A stretch of 27,665 bases of DNA. It comes from a virus. The notes under the pieces are model-generated. The model was given only the letters and a program-made list of their open reading frames with translations, was not told the DNA's origin and ran no database searches. The translations under genes and the position numbers were made by a program. The stretch covers positions 1-27,665 of IMG/VR virus record IMGVR_UViG_3300029319_005312; one strand, written 5' to 3'. Shown here piece after piece: positions 7,072-14,829 of this stretch (positions are counted from its first letter, which is position 1; each line of letters opens with the position of its first letter).

Positions 7072-7285
7072 GACTAAAGACAAGATAGTACAAGCTGTAC
7101 TAAGGAAGATGGACAAACGTAGTATTGTTGGCCAAAAGAAATATGGTCAAACAATGGAAAACGAAATAGAAACTGGCAAGAAAAATTTATACGACTTTTT
7201 AGTTGATGTTCAAGAAGAGATAATGGATGCGTTGTTGTATATTGAAGCAGCTAAAAAATGTATTGAAGATGAGAAGAAAGATTAG
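7061..7285 (+). CDS. Small MazG/all-alpha NTP-pyrophosphatase-like protein
   Basis: A 74-residue helical protein read from the ATG at 7061 (MKIKTKDKIVQ); an in-frame upstream ATG at 7043 would overlap the previous gene more deeply. The segment RSIVGQKKYG, then LYDFLVDVQEEIMDALLYIEAAKK, matches the pattern of short phage all-alpha pyrophosphatases: a KYG turn, then an EExxDAxxY helix. Only one metal-binding helix is obvious, so it may work as an oligomer or have lost activity. It directly follows the MazG fusion protein with an 11-base overlap, giving two consecutive NTP-PPase-like genes after the hydroxymethylase-like gene. Confidence 0.6.
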   Translation: MKIKTKDKIVQAVLRKMDKRSIVGQKKYGQTMENEIETGKKNLYDFLVDVQEEIMDALLYIEAAKKCIEDEKKD

Positions 7286-7724
7286 AAGAAAAAAAGGACC
7301 TGTTGCAAGTAAAAAAGTTACTTGTGACGGGATAACCTTTGCGTCAGGATTAGAAAAGTATATGCATTTAGCTCTTAAAAAAGCAAAGATACAAGCTGTG
7401 TATGAAGGACATACTTACGAGATATTTCCAGCATATCAGTTTGATTCATCAGCATATGAAAGATGTGCTAATGGTAAAGGTGAATATAAAGATCGTGGAC
7501 ATAAGAAAATATTAAACATATCTTATACACCAGACTTTATGGGTCAAGGCTTTATTATTGAATGTAAAGGTAGAGCAAACGAGAGTTTTCCTTTACGTTG
7601 GAAAATGTTTAAGAAGTATGTTAAAGAACATTTGCCTAATGTAATATTATATAAACCACAAAATCAAAAAGAATGCGACGAGACAGTAAAGCTTATTTTG
7701 AAAAACAAAGGAGCAAGGAGATAG
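7269..7724 (+). CDS. DUF1064-like PD-(D/E)XK nuclease, possible Holliday junction resolvase
   Basis: A 151-residue protein from the ATG at 7269 (MRRKIRRKKGPVAS); a further upstream ATG at 7227 would lie deep inside the previous gene. The N-terminus is very basic. FASGLEKYMHLAL (24-36) supplies Glu29, SYTPDF (85-90) supplies Asp89, and FIIECKG (95-101) supplies Glu98 and Lys100, a complete E...D...ExK set. This arrangement is that of the phage DUF1064 family, which is related to T7 endonuclease I-like resolvases. Such enzymes cut branched DNA before packaging, which fits the replication-recombination context. Motifs are visible; the resolvase role is inferred. Confidence 0.75.
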   Translation: MRRKIRRKKGPVASKKVTCDGITFASGLEKYMHLALKKAKIQAVYEGHTYEIFPAYQFDSSAYERCANGKGEYKDRGHKKILNISYTPDFMGQGFIIECKGRANESFPLRWKMFKKYVKEHLPNVILYKPQNQKECDETVKLILKNKGARR

Positions 7725-7852
7725 CAAGACGTATGTATGCCTTGAGAAAAATTGATACATTTATAAAATGGACAATTACACAGAGAGGTTATTTAAAATG
7801 GAAGCATTTAAAAGAACAATATAAAAAGTATAATTTACCATGGCAAAATTAA
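7673..7852 (+). CDS. Small basic protein, 59 residues
   Basis: An ORF from ATG at 7673 to TAA at 7850-7852, overlapping the nuclease gene end by 52 bases and the next gene start by 13. It is helical and Lys/Arg/Trp-rich: MRRDSKAYFEKQRSKEI, then KWTITQRGYLKWKHLK, ending NLPWQN. There is no recognised family. The contiguous overlaps and biased composition support a real gene in this mini-gene stretch. Confidence 0.5.
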   Translation: MRRDSKAYFEKQRSKEIARRMYALRKIDTFIKWTITQRGYLKWKHLKEQYKKYNLPWQN

Positions 7853-7977
7853 CATTAATGGCATATAAGTGGAAACCTAAAAAGAAGAGACCGGGAGTAC
7901 ACAGTAAAAATAGAAACACAAAACAAAAATCAGGTAAGTATTACGCAGGTACAGCTTACCGAGGACAAGGGAGATAA
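7840..7977 (+). CDS. Small basic protein, 45 residues
   Basis: ATG at 7840 to TAA at 7975-7977, overlapping the previous ORF by 13 bases and ending one base before the next ATG. It begins MAKLTLMAYKWKPKKKRPGV and ends AYRGQGR. The W-K-P-K-K-K-R-P-G-V-H-S-K run resembles short basic proteins I associate with marine phages. It would bind nucleic acid readily, but nothing more can be said. Confidence 0.55.
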   Translation: MAKLTLMAYKWKPKKKRPGVHSKNRNTKQKSGKYYAGTAYRGQGR

Positions 7978-7978
7978 T

Positions 7979-8119
7979 ATGAAAAGTTGGGAATTAAGTT
8001 TTGGCCTGTTTACAGGTATTTTATTTGGATATAGATCGTATCCAGATGTAGAAAACAATAAAATAGATCACGTATTTTATGTATTTGTATTTGACATTTG
8101 TTTAACCTTACAATATTAA
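7979..8119 (+). CDS. Small hydrophobic/aromatic protein, 46 residues
   Basis: ATG at 7979 to TAA at 8117-8119, three bases before the nrdB start. It begins MKSWELSFGLFTGILFGYRS and ends DICLTLQY. A short hydrophobic segment (LSFGLFTGILFGY) and a second one (HVFYVFVFDICLTL) flank a polar loop. It could lie at a membrane or be a compact beta protein. Similar short 'SFGLF.GILFG' proteins occur in phages in my recollection, without a known role. Confidence 0.55.
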   Translation: MKSWELSFGLFTGILFGYRSYPDVENNKIDHVFYVFVFDICLTLQY

Positions 8120-8122
8120 TAA

Positions 8123-9091
8123 ATGGGATTATTTGATAACAGAGTAGCGTATAAACCTTTTGAGTACCCTGAGTATTACACTGAGGGTTGGTTGAAACAA
8201 GCTCAAGCGTTTTGGTTGCATACAGAAATACCTATGTCAGGTGATGTAAAAGACTGGAACGAAAAATTAACAAAAGAAGAAAAAAACTTAGTAGGTAATA
8301 TACTATTAGGTTTTGCACAAACTGAATGTGCTGTGTCTGATTACTGGACACAAAAAGTTGTATCGTGGTTTCCTAAACATGAGATACAACAAATGGCAAT
8401 GATGTTTGGATCACAGGAAACAATACACGCTGTAGCTTACAGCTATTTAAATGAAACTTTAGGTCTTGAAGACTTTGAAGCTTTTTTACATGAGCCTGCA
8501 ACAGCAGAAAGATTTGATAATCTTGTAGCTTATGAAGGTACTGATCCTGTTGAAATAGGTAAATCATTAGCTGTATTTAGTGCGTTTGCAGAAGGTGTTT
8601 CATTATACTCTGCATTTGCAGTACTATATAGTTTTCAAATGAGAAACTTATTAAAAGGTATAGGACAACAAATGAAATGGAGCGTGAGAGATGAATCGTT
8701 ACACAGTCGTATGGGCTGTAGACTATTCAGACACATGTGTGAAGAAAAAGACTTTTTAAAAGAGTCTTGTAAACCACATATTGTAGAAGCAGCTCATGTT
8801 ATGCATGATGCTGAAATGAAATATATTGACAAGATGTTTGAGGCGGGTGATATTGAGGGTATGAAATCTTATGACTTAAAACAATTTATAAAGAAGAGAA
8901 TAAATGAAAAACTTGTTGAGCTCGGGTACAAAGAGCTCGCAGAAGAATTTGAATACGACAAAGAAGCCTCGGAAAAGTTGGATTGGTTTTATCATCTTAC
9001 TGGTGGGCATACTCATACCGACTTTTTTGCTATTAGGCCAACAGACTACAGCAAAGCGAACGAAGGAGAAGATTTTGAAAATATTTGGTAA
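8123..9091 (+). CDS. nrdB: Class I ribonucleotide reductase small subunit (NrdB)
   Basis: A 322-residue ferritin-like radical-generating subunit that works with the large subunit downstream to make dNDPs. Metal ligands are visible as Glu68 (FAQTEC), Glu99 and His102 (SQETIH), Glu157 (FAEGVSLY), and Glu191 and His194 (RDESLH). The radical tyrosine is Tyr106, four residues after His102. The first ligand is Glu rather than the more usual Asp, as in some other NrdB lineages. The C-terminal tail ends EGEDFENIW, suitable for docking on NrdA. The ATG at 8123 has a taataa context. The enzyme would raise dNTP supply for phage replication. Confidence 0.93.
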   Translation: MGLFDNRVAYKPFEYPEYYTEGWLKQAQAFWLHTEIPMSGDVKDWNEKLTKEEKNLVGNILLGFAQTECAVSDYWTQKVVSWFPKHEIQQMAMMFGSQETIHAVAYSYLNETLGLEDFEAFLHEPATAERFDNLVAYEGTDPVEIGKSLAVFSAFAEGVSLYSAFAVLYSFQMRNLLKGIGQQMKWSVRDESLHSRMGCRLFRHMCEEKDFLKESCKPHIVEAAHVMHDAEMKYIDKMFEAGDIEGMKSYDLKQFIKKRINEKLVELGYKELAEEFEYDKEASEKLDWFYHLTGGHTHTDFFAIRPTDYSKANEGEDFENIW

Positions 9092-9096
9092 ATAAT

Positions 9097-10818
9097 ATGT
9101 GGAGTAACAGATGGAAAAAAGGCGTTGATTACCCAGACTGGGCAGACGCCGACGTGTATAAAAAAACAATAACTGGTGGTTATCTATATAATGGAGAAAC
9201 ACCACGTGAAGCTTATCAACGTGTAGCTACAACTGTAGCAAAACGTTTAAACAAGCCAGAAATGGCTGATATATTTTTTGATTACATTTGGAAAGGTTGG
9301 TTATGTCTAGCCTCTCCAGTGTTATCAAATACAGGTACTGAAAGAGGATTACCAATATCTTGCTTTGGCATCGATGTTGCAGATAGTATATTAGACATAG
9401 GACAGAAAAACCTAGAGATGATGTTACTAGCTAAACACGGTGGTGGAGTTGGTGTTGGTTTGAATATGATCAGACCAGCTGGCGCAGATATTACAATGAA
9501 CGGTACATCGGATGGCGTTGTGCCTTTCTGTAAAATATATGACTCTACGATACTAGCTACTAATCAAGGAGCTGTACGTAGAGGCGCTGCATCAGTTAAC
9601 TTAAATATAGATCACAAAGACTGGGAAGACTGGTTAGAAATAAGAGAACCAAAAGGTGATGTTAATAGACAATCATTAAACCTACATCAGTGTACTATAA
9701 TTGGTGATAAGTTTATGCGTAAACTTAGAGACGGTGATAAAGTTGCAAGACGTAAGTGGGGTAAACTACTACAAAAACGTAAAGCAACTGGTGAACCTTA
9801 TATAATGTACAAGGGTAATGTAAATAAAAACAACCCTGCTGCTTATAAGGACAATGCTCTGAAAGTGTTTATGACAAACATATGTTCAGAAATAGTTTTA
9901 CACACAGATGAAAATCATAGTTTTGTATGTTGTTTATCTAGTTTAAATCTAGCTAAATATCATGAGTGGAAAGACTCAAACTTAATATACGATAGTATAT
10001 GGTTTTTAGACGGTGTGTTAGAAGAATTTATACAAAAAGCAAAAAACAGGAGAGGCTTTGAAAATGCTGTAAGATCTGCTGAAAAAGGTAGAGCACTTGG
10101 TTTAGGTGTTTTAGGTTGGCATACATATCTACAGCAAAAAGGCTTTCCATTTGAAGGATTATTAGCACAATATGAAACAAGAAGAATTTTTAGTCAAATT
10201 AAAATCGAGTCTGAAAGAGCTTCAATGGCTCTTGCTTCAGCTTATGGAGAACCTCTTTGGTGCGTCGGTACTGGTTTTCGCAATACCCACTTACGTGCTA
10301 TTGCTCCCACTGTATCTAATAGCAAGCTTGCTGGGAATATATCCCCAGGGATTGAGCCGTGGGCAGCTAACGTCTTTACAGACCAAAGTGCAAAAGGAAC
10401 TTTCATCAGAAAAAACCCTACACTTGTAGCTGAGCTAGACAAACATGGTTTGAACACAGAAAAAATATGGAAACAAATTTTAAAAGACGGTGGTTCGATA
10501 CAAGGTATCAAAGCATTAGACAAAATTACTATCGGAGAACACGATATTCCGATAAAGGAAGTATACAAAACTTTCAAAGAAATTAATCAATTAGAGTTAG
10601 TTAATCAAGCTGGTATCAGACAGCAATATATAGATCAGTCTGTAAGTTTGAATTTAGCTTTTCCTTCACAAGCAGATCCTAAATGGATTAATAAAGTACA
10701 TTTAGAAGCTTGGAAAAAAGGTATTAAAACTCTATATTATATGAGAACAGAGTCTGTATTAAGAGGTGATATTGCGTCTCAAGCTATGGACCCAAATTGT
10801 TTAAGTTGCGATGGGTAA
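9097..10818 (+). CDS. nrdA: Class I ribonucleotide reductase large subunit (NrdA)
   Basis: A 573-residue catalytic subunit. I start at ATG 9097 (MWSNRWKKGVDYPDW) rather than the in-frame TTG at 9085, which would overlap nrdB. Present are the first redox cysteine in GLPISCFG, the catalytic NICSEI (Asn261, Cys263, Glu265), the second redox cysteine in FVCCLSSLNL, the radical-transfer tyrosines in LYYMRT, and a C-terminal CLSC pair for re-reduction. The N-terminal ATP-cone is absent, so dATP activity control is probably lost, as in many phage enzymes. Codons between about 10260 and 10400 use more G/C in the third position than those upstream. Confidence 0.93.
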   Translation: MWSNRWKKGVDYPDWADADVYKKTITGGYLYNGETPREAYQRVATTVAKRLNKPEMADIFFDYIWKGWLCLASPVLSNTGTERGLPISCFGIDVADSILDIGQKNLEMMLLAKHGGGVGVGLNMIRPAGADITMNGTSDGVVPFCKIYDSTILATNQGAVRRGAASVNLNIDHKDWEDWLEIREPKGDVNRQSLNLHQCTIIGDKFMRKLRDGDKVARRKWGKLLQKRKATGEPYIMYKGNVNKNNPAAYKDNALKVFMTNICSEIVLHTDENHSFVCCLSSLNLAKYHEWKDSNLIYDSIWFLDGVLEEFIQKAKNRRGFENAVRSAEKGRALGLGVLGWHTYLQQKGFPFEGLLAQYETRRIFSQIKIESERASMALASAYGEPLWCVGTGFRNTHLRAIAPTVSNSKLAGNISPGIEPWAANVFTDQSAKGTFIRKNPTLVAELDKHGLNTEKIWKQILKDGGSIQGIKALDKITIGEHDIPIKEVYKTFKEINQLELVNQAGIRQQYIDQSVSLNLAFPSQADPKWINKVHLEAWKKGIKTLYYMRTESVLRGDIASQAMDPNCLSCDG

Positions 10819-11638
10819 ATATACAATAAAAGACATATTAGATCCAGTCGATCCTAAGAGGTTCTGGCTGCATTACTGGGGTAAAAAACATTTAGTTATT
10901 AGAAGAAATATATTTAAAACTTTATTTAAATGGAACGACTTTACTAATGTATTAAATGGTTATCCTAGAAATTTAAACCACTTACAAATATTAGATTACG
11001 ATGGTAAAGGTACTAAGTGGTGTTTAGATAAAGTAAAAAAAGGTAAATTAAAATTACCTATGTTAAAAAAGAAAGAAATATTAGACTTATGGAAGTCTGG
11101 TAAAACATTTGTTCTTTCAATGGCAGAATATACTAAACAAGACTTCGTTGAAATATGCGATGAGTTTGAAAGATATTTTGAAAGAGGTCAAGTTAATATA
11201 TATTGTTCAAGTAAAAAAGATGCTGTTGGTTTTCCAGCGCATTGCGATAGTACAGAAAACTTTTTGTTTCATACAGAAGGTAAAGTTAAATGGACTATAT
11301 ATGATAACTCTGCGCCTGAAAGAAAACCTGGAAAAGTTATTGATGAGTTTGTTTTGGAAGCTGGAGATTTATTGTACATACCACAGTACAGATACCATAA
11401 AGCCGAATCACTTACGCCTAGAATATCTATAAGTATTCACTTTCCGAACAAACGAAATCAATCATTAAAGAAGTTTCAGATAACTAAAAAAGGTGCAAAA
11501 AGAGATGGTTGGTATGATTGGACACCTGAAGATCTATACTATAACAAAAAAGGTCATAGTACTAGAGATGTGCCTAGAAAATTTAGGATGGGTGGAACAC
11601 AATGGAAGAAAACTTATTTTAACAATTTAAAAAAATGA
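10811..11638 (+). CDS. JmjC-type cupin 2-oxoglutarate/Fe(II) oxygenase-like protein
   Basis: A 275-residue protein with a JmjC/cupin_4-like core. The Fe(II) triad is visible as His144 and Asp146 in FPAHCDSTENF and a distal His196 in IPQYRYHKAES; GKVKWTIYDN (157-166) carries the Lys/Trp strand expected for 2-oxoglutarate binding. The N-terminus (FWLHYWGKKHLVIRR) resembles the entry of ribosomal-oxygenase-like proteins. Substrates in the family are proteins or tRNA; here the target is unknown. The C-terminal 60 residues are basic and Trp/Tyr-rich. It overlaps nrdA by 8 bases and heads the sugar/modification cassette. The fold is quite sure, the substrate not. Confidence 0.75.
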   Translation: MGKYTIKDILDPVDPKRFWLHYWGKKHLVIRRNIFKTLFKWNDFTNVLNGYPRNLNHLQILDYDGKGTKWCLDKVKKGKLKLPMLKKKEILDLWKSGKTFVLSMAEYTKQDFVEICDEFERYFERGQVNIYCSSKKDAVGFPAHCDSTENFLFHTEGKVKWTIYDNSAPERKPGKVIDEFVLEAGDLLYIPQYRYHKAESLTPRISISIHFPNKRNQSLKKFQITKKGAKRDGWYDWTPEDLYYNKKGHSTRDVPRKFRMGGTQWKKTYFNNLKK

Positions 11639-11835
11639 ATAGAGTAGCAATAGTAGAAGCTCCATACAATATTAGAAACTCAAGGTTGATGGCTAATTTA
11701 AATAACGCGTTTTGCGCTAAATGGGTTATTGACAACGTAAAGAAGATAGAGGATATTGAAACAAAAGATTATGATTGTTTAGTATTGTTTGGTGATAGAA
11801 AAAAATTACAAAAGATAGTAAATGAAAGCAGGTAA
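11635..11835 (+). CDS. Hypothetical 66-residue protein
   Basis: Starts with an ATGA overlap on the JmjC gene and ends 14 bases inside the next gene. It begins MNRVAIVEAPYNIRNSRLMA and has a second strand-like segment YDCLVLFGDRKK (45-56), so it looks like half of an alpha/beta Rossmann-type domain. No complete active site is visible. It may be a stand-alone small protein, or the remnant of a longer sugar enzyme. Translational coupling argues it is expressed. Confidence 0.6.
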   Translation: MNRVAIVEAPYNIRNSRLMANLNNAFCAKWVIDNVKKIEDIETKDYDCLVLFGDRKKLQKIVNESR

Positions 11836-12166
11836 GATATGGGGTAAAACAGAAATGATCCATAAAAACGGCGTCATGGAGTTTCACCGAATAGAATTTA
11901 ATAAAGGATTTAAATGCTCTGAACACGAGCATAGATTTAAATGGAACGGATTTTTTGTAGAGTCCGGTAAAATGCTTGTCAGAGTATGGCAAGAAGATCA
12001 GGGTCTTGTTGATGAAACAATACTTGAAGCAGGTGATTTTACTATGGTAAAACCTGGTAAGATACATCAGTTTGAAGGTATTGAAGATGGTGTTGCTTTT
12101 GAATTATATTGGGCTGAGTTTAATCACGATGATATAATTAGAAGAACATCTGGTACTAAGATATGA
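11822..12166 (+). CDS. Small single-domain cupin
   Basis: A 114-residue cupin. Motif 1 is GFKCSEHEHRFKWNGFFVES, with the H-x-H pair, and motif 2 is AGDFTMVKPGKIHQFEG, with PxGxxH. These residues bind a metal. Single cupins near sugar genes are often sugar-phosphate isomerases, epimerases or tautomerases, but many are of unknown role. It precedes kdsB with an ATGA overlap, which suggests a task in the same sugar route, though nothing fixes the substrate. The protein is slightly acidic and lacks a signal peptide. Confidence 0.75.
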   Translation: MKAGKIWGKTEMIHKNGVMEFHRIEFNKGFKCSEHEHRFKWNGFFVESGKMLVRVWQEDQGLVDETILEAGDFTMVKPGKIHQFEGIEDGVAFELYWAEFNHDDIIRRTSGTKI

Positions 12167-12801
12167 AAAATATAGCGGTAGTTATACCAGCAAGACTGAA
12201 CAGTACTAGAATCAAACACAAAATGTTGATGAAGTTCGATGATGAACCTTTGATACGTCTTGTGTTTGATAAGGTACGTATGATGGGCTTTGATACATTT
12301 GTAGCAACTGATAGCAAACGTATAGCTAAACTGTTTCCTATTAAGTGGTGTATACAAACAGGTAAAGCTGACAATGGTACACATAGATTGTCTAAACGAG
12401 TTGTATTAGATTTAGTAAATAGTTACGATTACATATTAAATATACAAGGTGATATGCTTGATATAAATCTAGATACAATAAAACCTATAGTAAAAGCATT
12501 AAATCAAAAAGATGTAGTCTGTTTAACTGCTTACACAAAAGGTGCTAAATCAGATGATGTCAAAGTTATACATCAAAATGGTAAAGCAATGTGGTTTACA
12601 AGATCTGATATAGGTTACGGTGATAGACACTTAGGTATATATGCTTATAAACCTTATTTGTTAAAAGCATATAGAGTTATGAAAGATAAATATAAATCAG
12701 AAAATCTAGAGCAAAATAGGATACTAGGTTTATATGATATTGACGTAGTTGAAACTACATATGATGGTATAGAAGTTAATACTTATAATGATATAAAATG
12801 A
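12163..12801 (+). CDS. kdsB: 3-deoxy-manno-octulosonate cytidylyltransferase (CMP-Kdo synthetase)
   Basis: A 212-residue nucleotidyltransferase that joins CTP and Kdo to give CMP-Kdo and pyrophosphate. Family marks: VVIPARLNSTRIKHKML (6-22, the CTP-binding signature), FVATDSKRI, TGKADNGTHRLSKRV, YILNIQGDM with the metal Asp, WFTRSDIGYGDRHLGIYAYK and a late ENLEQNRIL. The usual QGDEPL is QGDMLDI here and the protein is about 35 residues shorter than E. coli KdsB, so it is divergent but keeps core residues. It neighbours kdsA two genes on, completing the two committed activities of CMP-Kdo formation; KdsC and KdsD steps would rely on the host. A related CMP-sugar specificity (such as CMP-nonulosonate) cannot be excluded. 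Confidence 0.85.
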   Translation: MKNIAVVIPARLNSTRIKHKMLMKFDDEPLIRLVFDKVRMMGFDTFVATDSKRIAKLFPIKWCIQTGKADNGTHRLSKRVVLDLVNSYDYILNIQGDMLDINLDTIKPIVKALNQKDVVCLTAYTKGAKSDDVKVIHQNGKAMWFTRSDIGYGDRHLGIYAYKPYLLKAYRVMKDKYKSENLEQNRILGLYDIDVVETTYDGIEVNTYNDIK

Positions 12802-13427
12802 AATACGCAGAAAAATACAAAGCGATACACGAAGGCGCTGAATATAAAATAAAAGATCCAATTACAGGCGAGTTTAGAATAAAAAAAGGTGAATATGGTA
12901 ATGGTACAGGTTTTAAAACTGTATTAAAACCTCTTAAAAAGTTTATTGATGAACATCCTGGAGCTATGGTATTAGATTACGGTTGTGGATCTGGTAAAGC
13001 CTGGGATCATAAGCTAGCTATTTACAATGGTGAAAAATATACTAAACCGGGTAAGCGTGTTCCTGATAAATACGACGCTATGACAATGACACAATATCTT
13101 GGCGAAAACTTACAAGGTTTTTACAGGTACGATCCTTTTCACCCTAAATATTACATGAGACCACCAGCTATTAAGTTTGATTTAACAATTGTTAATGATG
13201 TTATAGAGCATGTGCCACTAGAAGAAATACCAGCATTGCTAAGAGATGTAGCTGATTTAACTTGTACTTGTGGCGCTATACTAATGTCAATACCAGCAAG
13301 TCCTTCGTATGCACATTTTATGGACGGTGAAAATATGCATTGTACGTTAATGCCAAGAGATGAGTGGAAAAAATTATTAAGAAAATATATACCAAAACAT
13401 AAACTAATAATAAACTTTACACCATGA
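12798..13427 (+). CDS. Class I SAM-dependent methyltransferase
   Basis: A 209-residue methyltransferase. AMVLDYGCGSGKAWDHK (55-71) is motif I for S-adenosylmethionine, and FDLTIVNDVIEHVPLEEI is the motif IV/V region with the 'D.iEH' pattern of methyltransferases that act on small molecules or sugars. There is no DPPY or NPPY, so a DNA amino-methylase is unlikely, and no PC motif, so not a cytosine-C5 enzyme. It sits between kdsB and kdsA with ATGA overlaps at both ends. A sugar O-methyltransferase (for example of Kdo, whose methylated forms cap some O antigens) would fit, but this is inference. Confidence 0.75.
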   Translation: MKYAEKYKAIHEGAEYKIKDPITGEFRIKKGEYGNGTGFKTVLKPLKKFIDEHPGAMVLDYGCGSGKAWDHKLAIYNGEKYTKPGKRVPDKYDAMTMTQYLGENLQGFYRYDPFHPKYYMRPPAIKFDLTIVNDVIEHVPLEEIPALLRDVADLTCTCGAILMSIPASPSYAHFMDGENMHCTLMPRDEWKKLLRKYIPKHKLIINFTP

Positions 13428-14176
13428 AAAAACCAATATTAATAGCTGGACCGTGTAGTCTAGAAGGTAGAATACAAGCTCATGAAATATCTAGTAAATG
13501 CGAAGAGTTAGCAGATAAGTATGGCTTTGATTATTATTTTAAAGCATCGTTTGATAAAGCTAATAGAACATCTGTAAACTCTAAAAGAGGTATTGGTATA
13601 GATAAAGCTATAGATATATTTGCTGAACTAAAAGAATTAGGTGGTTGTAAGATTACAACGGATATACATGAACCTTGGCAAGCAGAAAAATTAGCTGATG
13701 TTGTAGATGTTATACAGATACCAGCTTATTTATGTAGACAAACTGATTTATTAGTTGCTGCAGGTCATACATTTAAAAACGTTAATATTAAAAAAGGACA
13801 GTTTATAAATGGTAGCAATATGGTACACGCTGTTAATAAAGTTAAAAGCACAGGTAATAATAATATTATGCTAACTGAAAGAGGTAGTATGTTTGGTATG
13901 GGTGATCTTGTTGTAGATTTTAGACAGATCGTAGATATGAAAGAATTAGACGTGCCAGTTATAATAGACTGTACGCACTCAACACAAAGACCTAATTCAG
14001 GTAGCACAACGGCTGGTCAACCGCGCTATGCTATACACATTGCAAAAGCTGCAAAAGCAGTTGGTGTTGATGGTTACTTTTTTGAAGTACACGAAAATCC
14101 TAGCGCTGCATGGAGTGACGGGTCTAATATGATTAAGTTAGATAAATTTGAAGAAATATTAAAACAATTAGTATGA
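13424..14176 (+). CDS. kdsA: 3-deoxy-8-phosphooctulonate synthase (Kdo-8-P synthase)
   Basis: A 250-residue enzyme condensing phosphoenolpyruvate with arabinose-5-phosphate. Matches run along the whole chain: LIAGPCSLEG, YFKASFDKANRTS, CKITTDIHEPWQAEKLADV, VIQIPAYLCRQTDLL, NIKKGQF, MLTERGSMFG, LVVDFRQI and FFEVHENPSAAWSDG. The KASFDKANRTS loop separates KdsA from DAHP synthase. The Cys in AGPCSLE, where E. coli KdsA has Asn, marks the metal-dependent type known from Aquifex. The length is close to full. Kdo-8-P synthase is normally a host lipopolysaccharide enzyme; finding it in a phage operon is notable. Confidence 0.92.
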   Translation: MKKPILIAGPCSLEGRIQAHEISSKCEELADKYGFDYYFKASFDKANRTSVNSKRGIGIDKAIDIFAELKELGGCKITTDIHEPWQAEKLADVVDVIQIPAYLCRQTDLLVAAGHTFKNVNIKKGQFINGSNMVHAVNKVKSTGNNNIMLTERGSMFGMGDLVVDFRQIVDMKELDVPVIIDCTHSTQRPNSGSTTAGQPRYAIHIAKAAKAVGVDGYFFEVHENPSAAWSDGSNMIKLDKFEEILKQLV

Positions 14177-14829
14177 GAGTATTTATAGGGCATGATAGTA
14201 GATACCCAGACGCTACTAAAGCATGCTATAATTCGATTAAAAAGTATAATAAAGATATTAAAGTAATACCTTTGTATAAACATAAGTTAGAGAAAAAAGA
14301 TATATATAATAGATCAAAATCTACAGGTGAATCAACAGAATTTTCGTTTACTAGATTTTATGTACCGCTTATGTCTGCTTATAAAGGTTTATCTATGTTC
14401 TGTGATAATGATTTTATATTTAGAGATGATGTTGCTAAAGTGTTTGATTATTTAAAACAAGATGATTTAGTAGCTTGTGTTAAACACGAGTACTATGATA
14501 TTAAAAGCACTAAAATGAACGGTATTGTTAACAAGTCATATCCTAGAAAAAATTGGAGTTCATTAATGGTTTTTAACAACGAAAAATTAAAAGACATTTT
14601 AACAAAAGAATATTTAGATAATGCTAGTGCTGCTGATTTACACCAATTAGCTTGGGCTGAAAATAAAATAAGTGAAATAGATGGTACTTGGAATCATTTA
14701 GTAGGTGAACAACCTTACTCTGAAGAAAATCCAGCTAAAGGTATACACTTTACAAATGGTGGACCTTGGTTTGAAGAATATAAAGACTGTCAATTTGCAG
14801 ATGAATGGAGAAAGATATTAGGAAAATAG
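14173..14829 (+). CDS. GT8-like glycosyltransferase
   Basis: A 218-residue GT-A-type transferase. It starts MRVFIGHDSRYPDATKACYN, as in small GT8-like proteins that open with a '(I/V)(F/Y)IG.D.R...A..V...SI' strand, then STEFSFTRFYVP (54-65), and FCDNDFIFRDDV (77-88) with the D-x-D motif (Asp78, Asp80) that holds the metal and nucleotide-sugar. WSSLMVFNN and HFTNGGPWFEEY are further family-like segments. It would transfer a hexose from a UDP- or similar sugar. There is no membrane segment. It overlaps kdsA by 4 bases and the next transferase by 25. The acceptor is unknown. Confidence 0.75.
   Translation: MRVFIGHDSRYPDATKACYNSIKKYNKDIKVIPLYKHKLEKKDIYNRSKSTGESTEFSFTRFYVPLMSAYKGLSMFCDNDFIFRDDVAKVFDYLKQDDLVACVKHEYYDIKSTKMNGIVNKSYPRKNWSSLMVFNNEKLKDILTKEYLDNASAADLHQLAWAENKISEIDGTWNHLVGEQPYSEENPAKGIHFTNGGPWFEEYKDCQFADEWRKILGK

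Noticed and set aside
7725-8122. Possible non-coding region between the nuclease and nrdB
   Set aside because: Three overlapping or abutting short frames with good start contexts fill it entirely.
8921-8941. Two GAGCTC hexamers 15 bases apart in nrdB
   Set aside because: They fall on codons for the repeated Glu-Leu residues and are more simply explained by coding than by a regulatory site.
9085-9099. TTG start for nrdA
   Set aside because: The in-frame ATG at 9097 has a better context, avoids overlap with the nrdB end, and starts at the usual N-terminal region.
12798-13427. DNA methyltransferase interpretation
   Set aside because: No DPPY/NPPY or PC catalytic motif and no target-recognition region; the fold fits a small-molecule methyltransferase.
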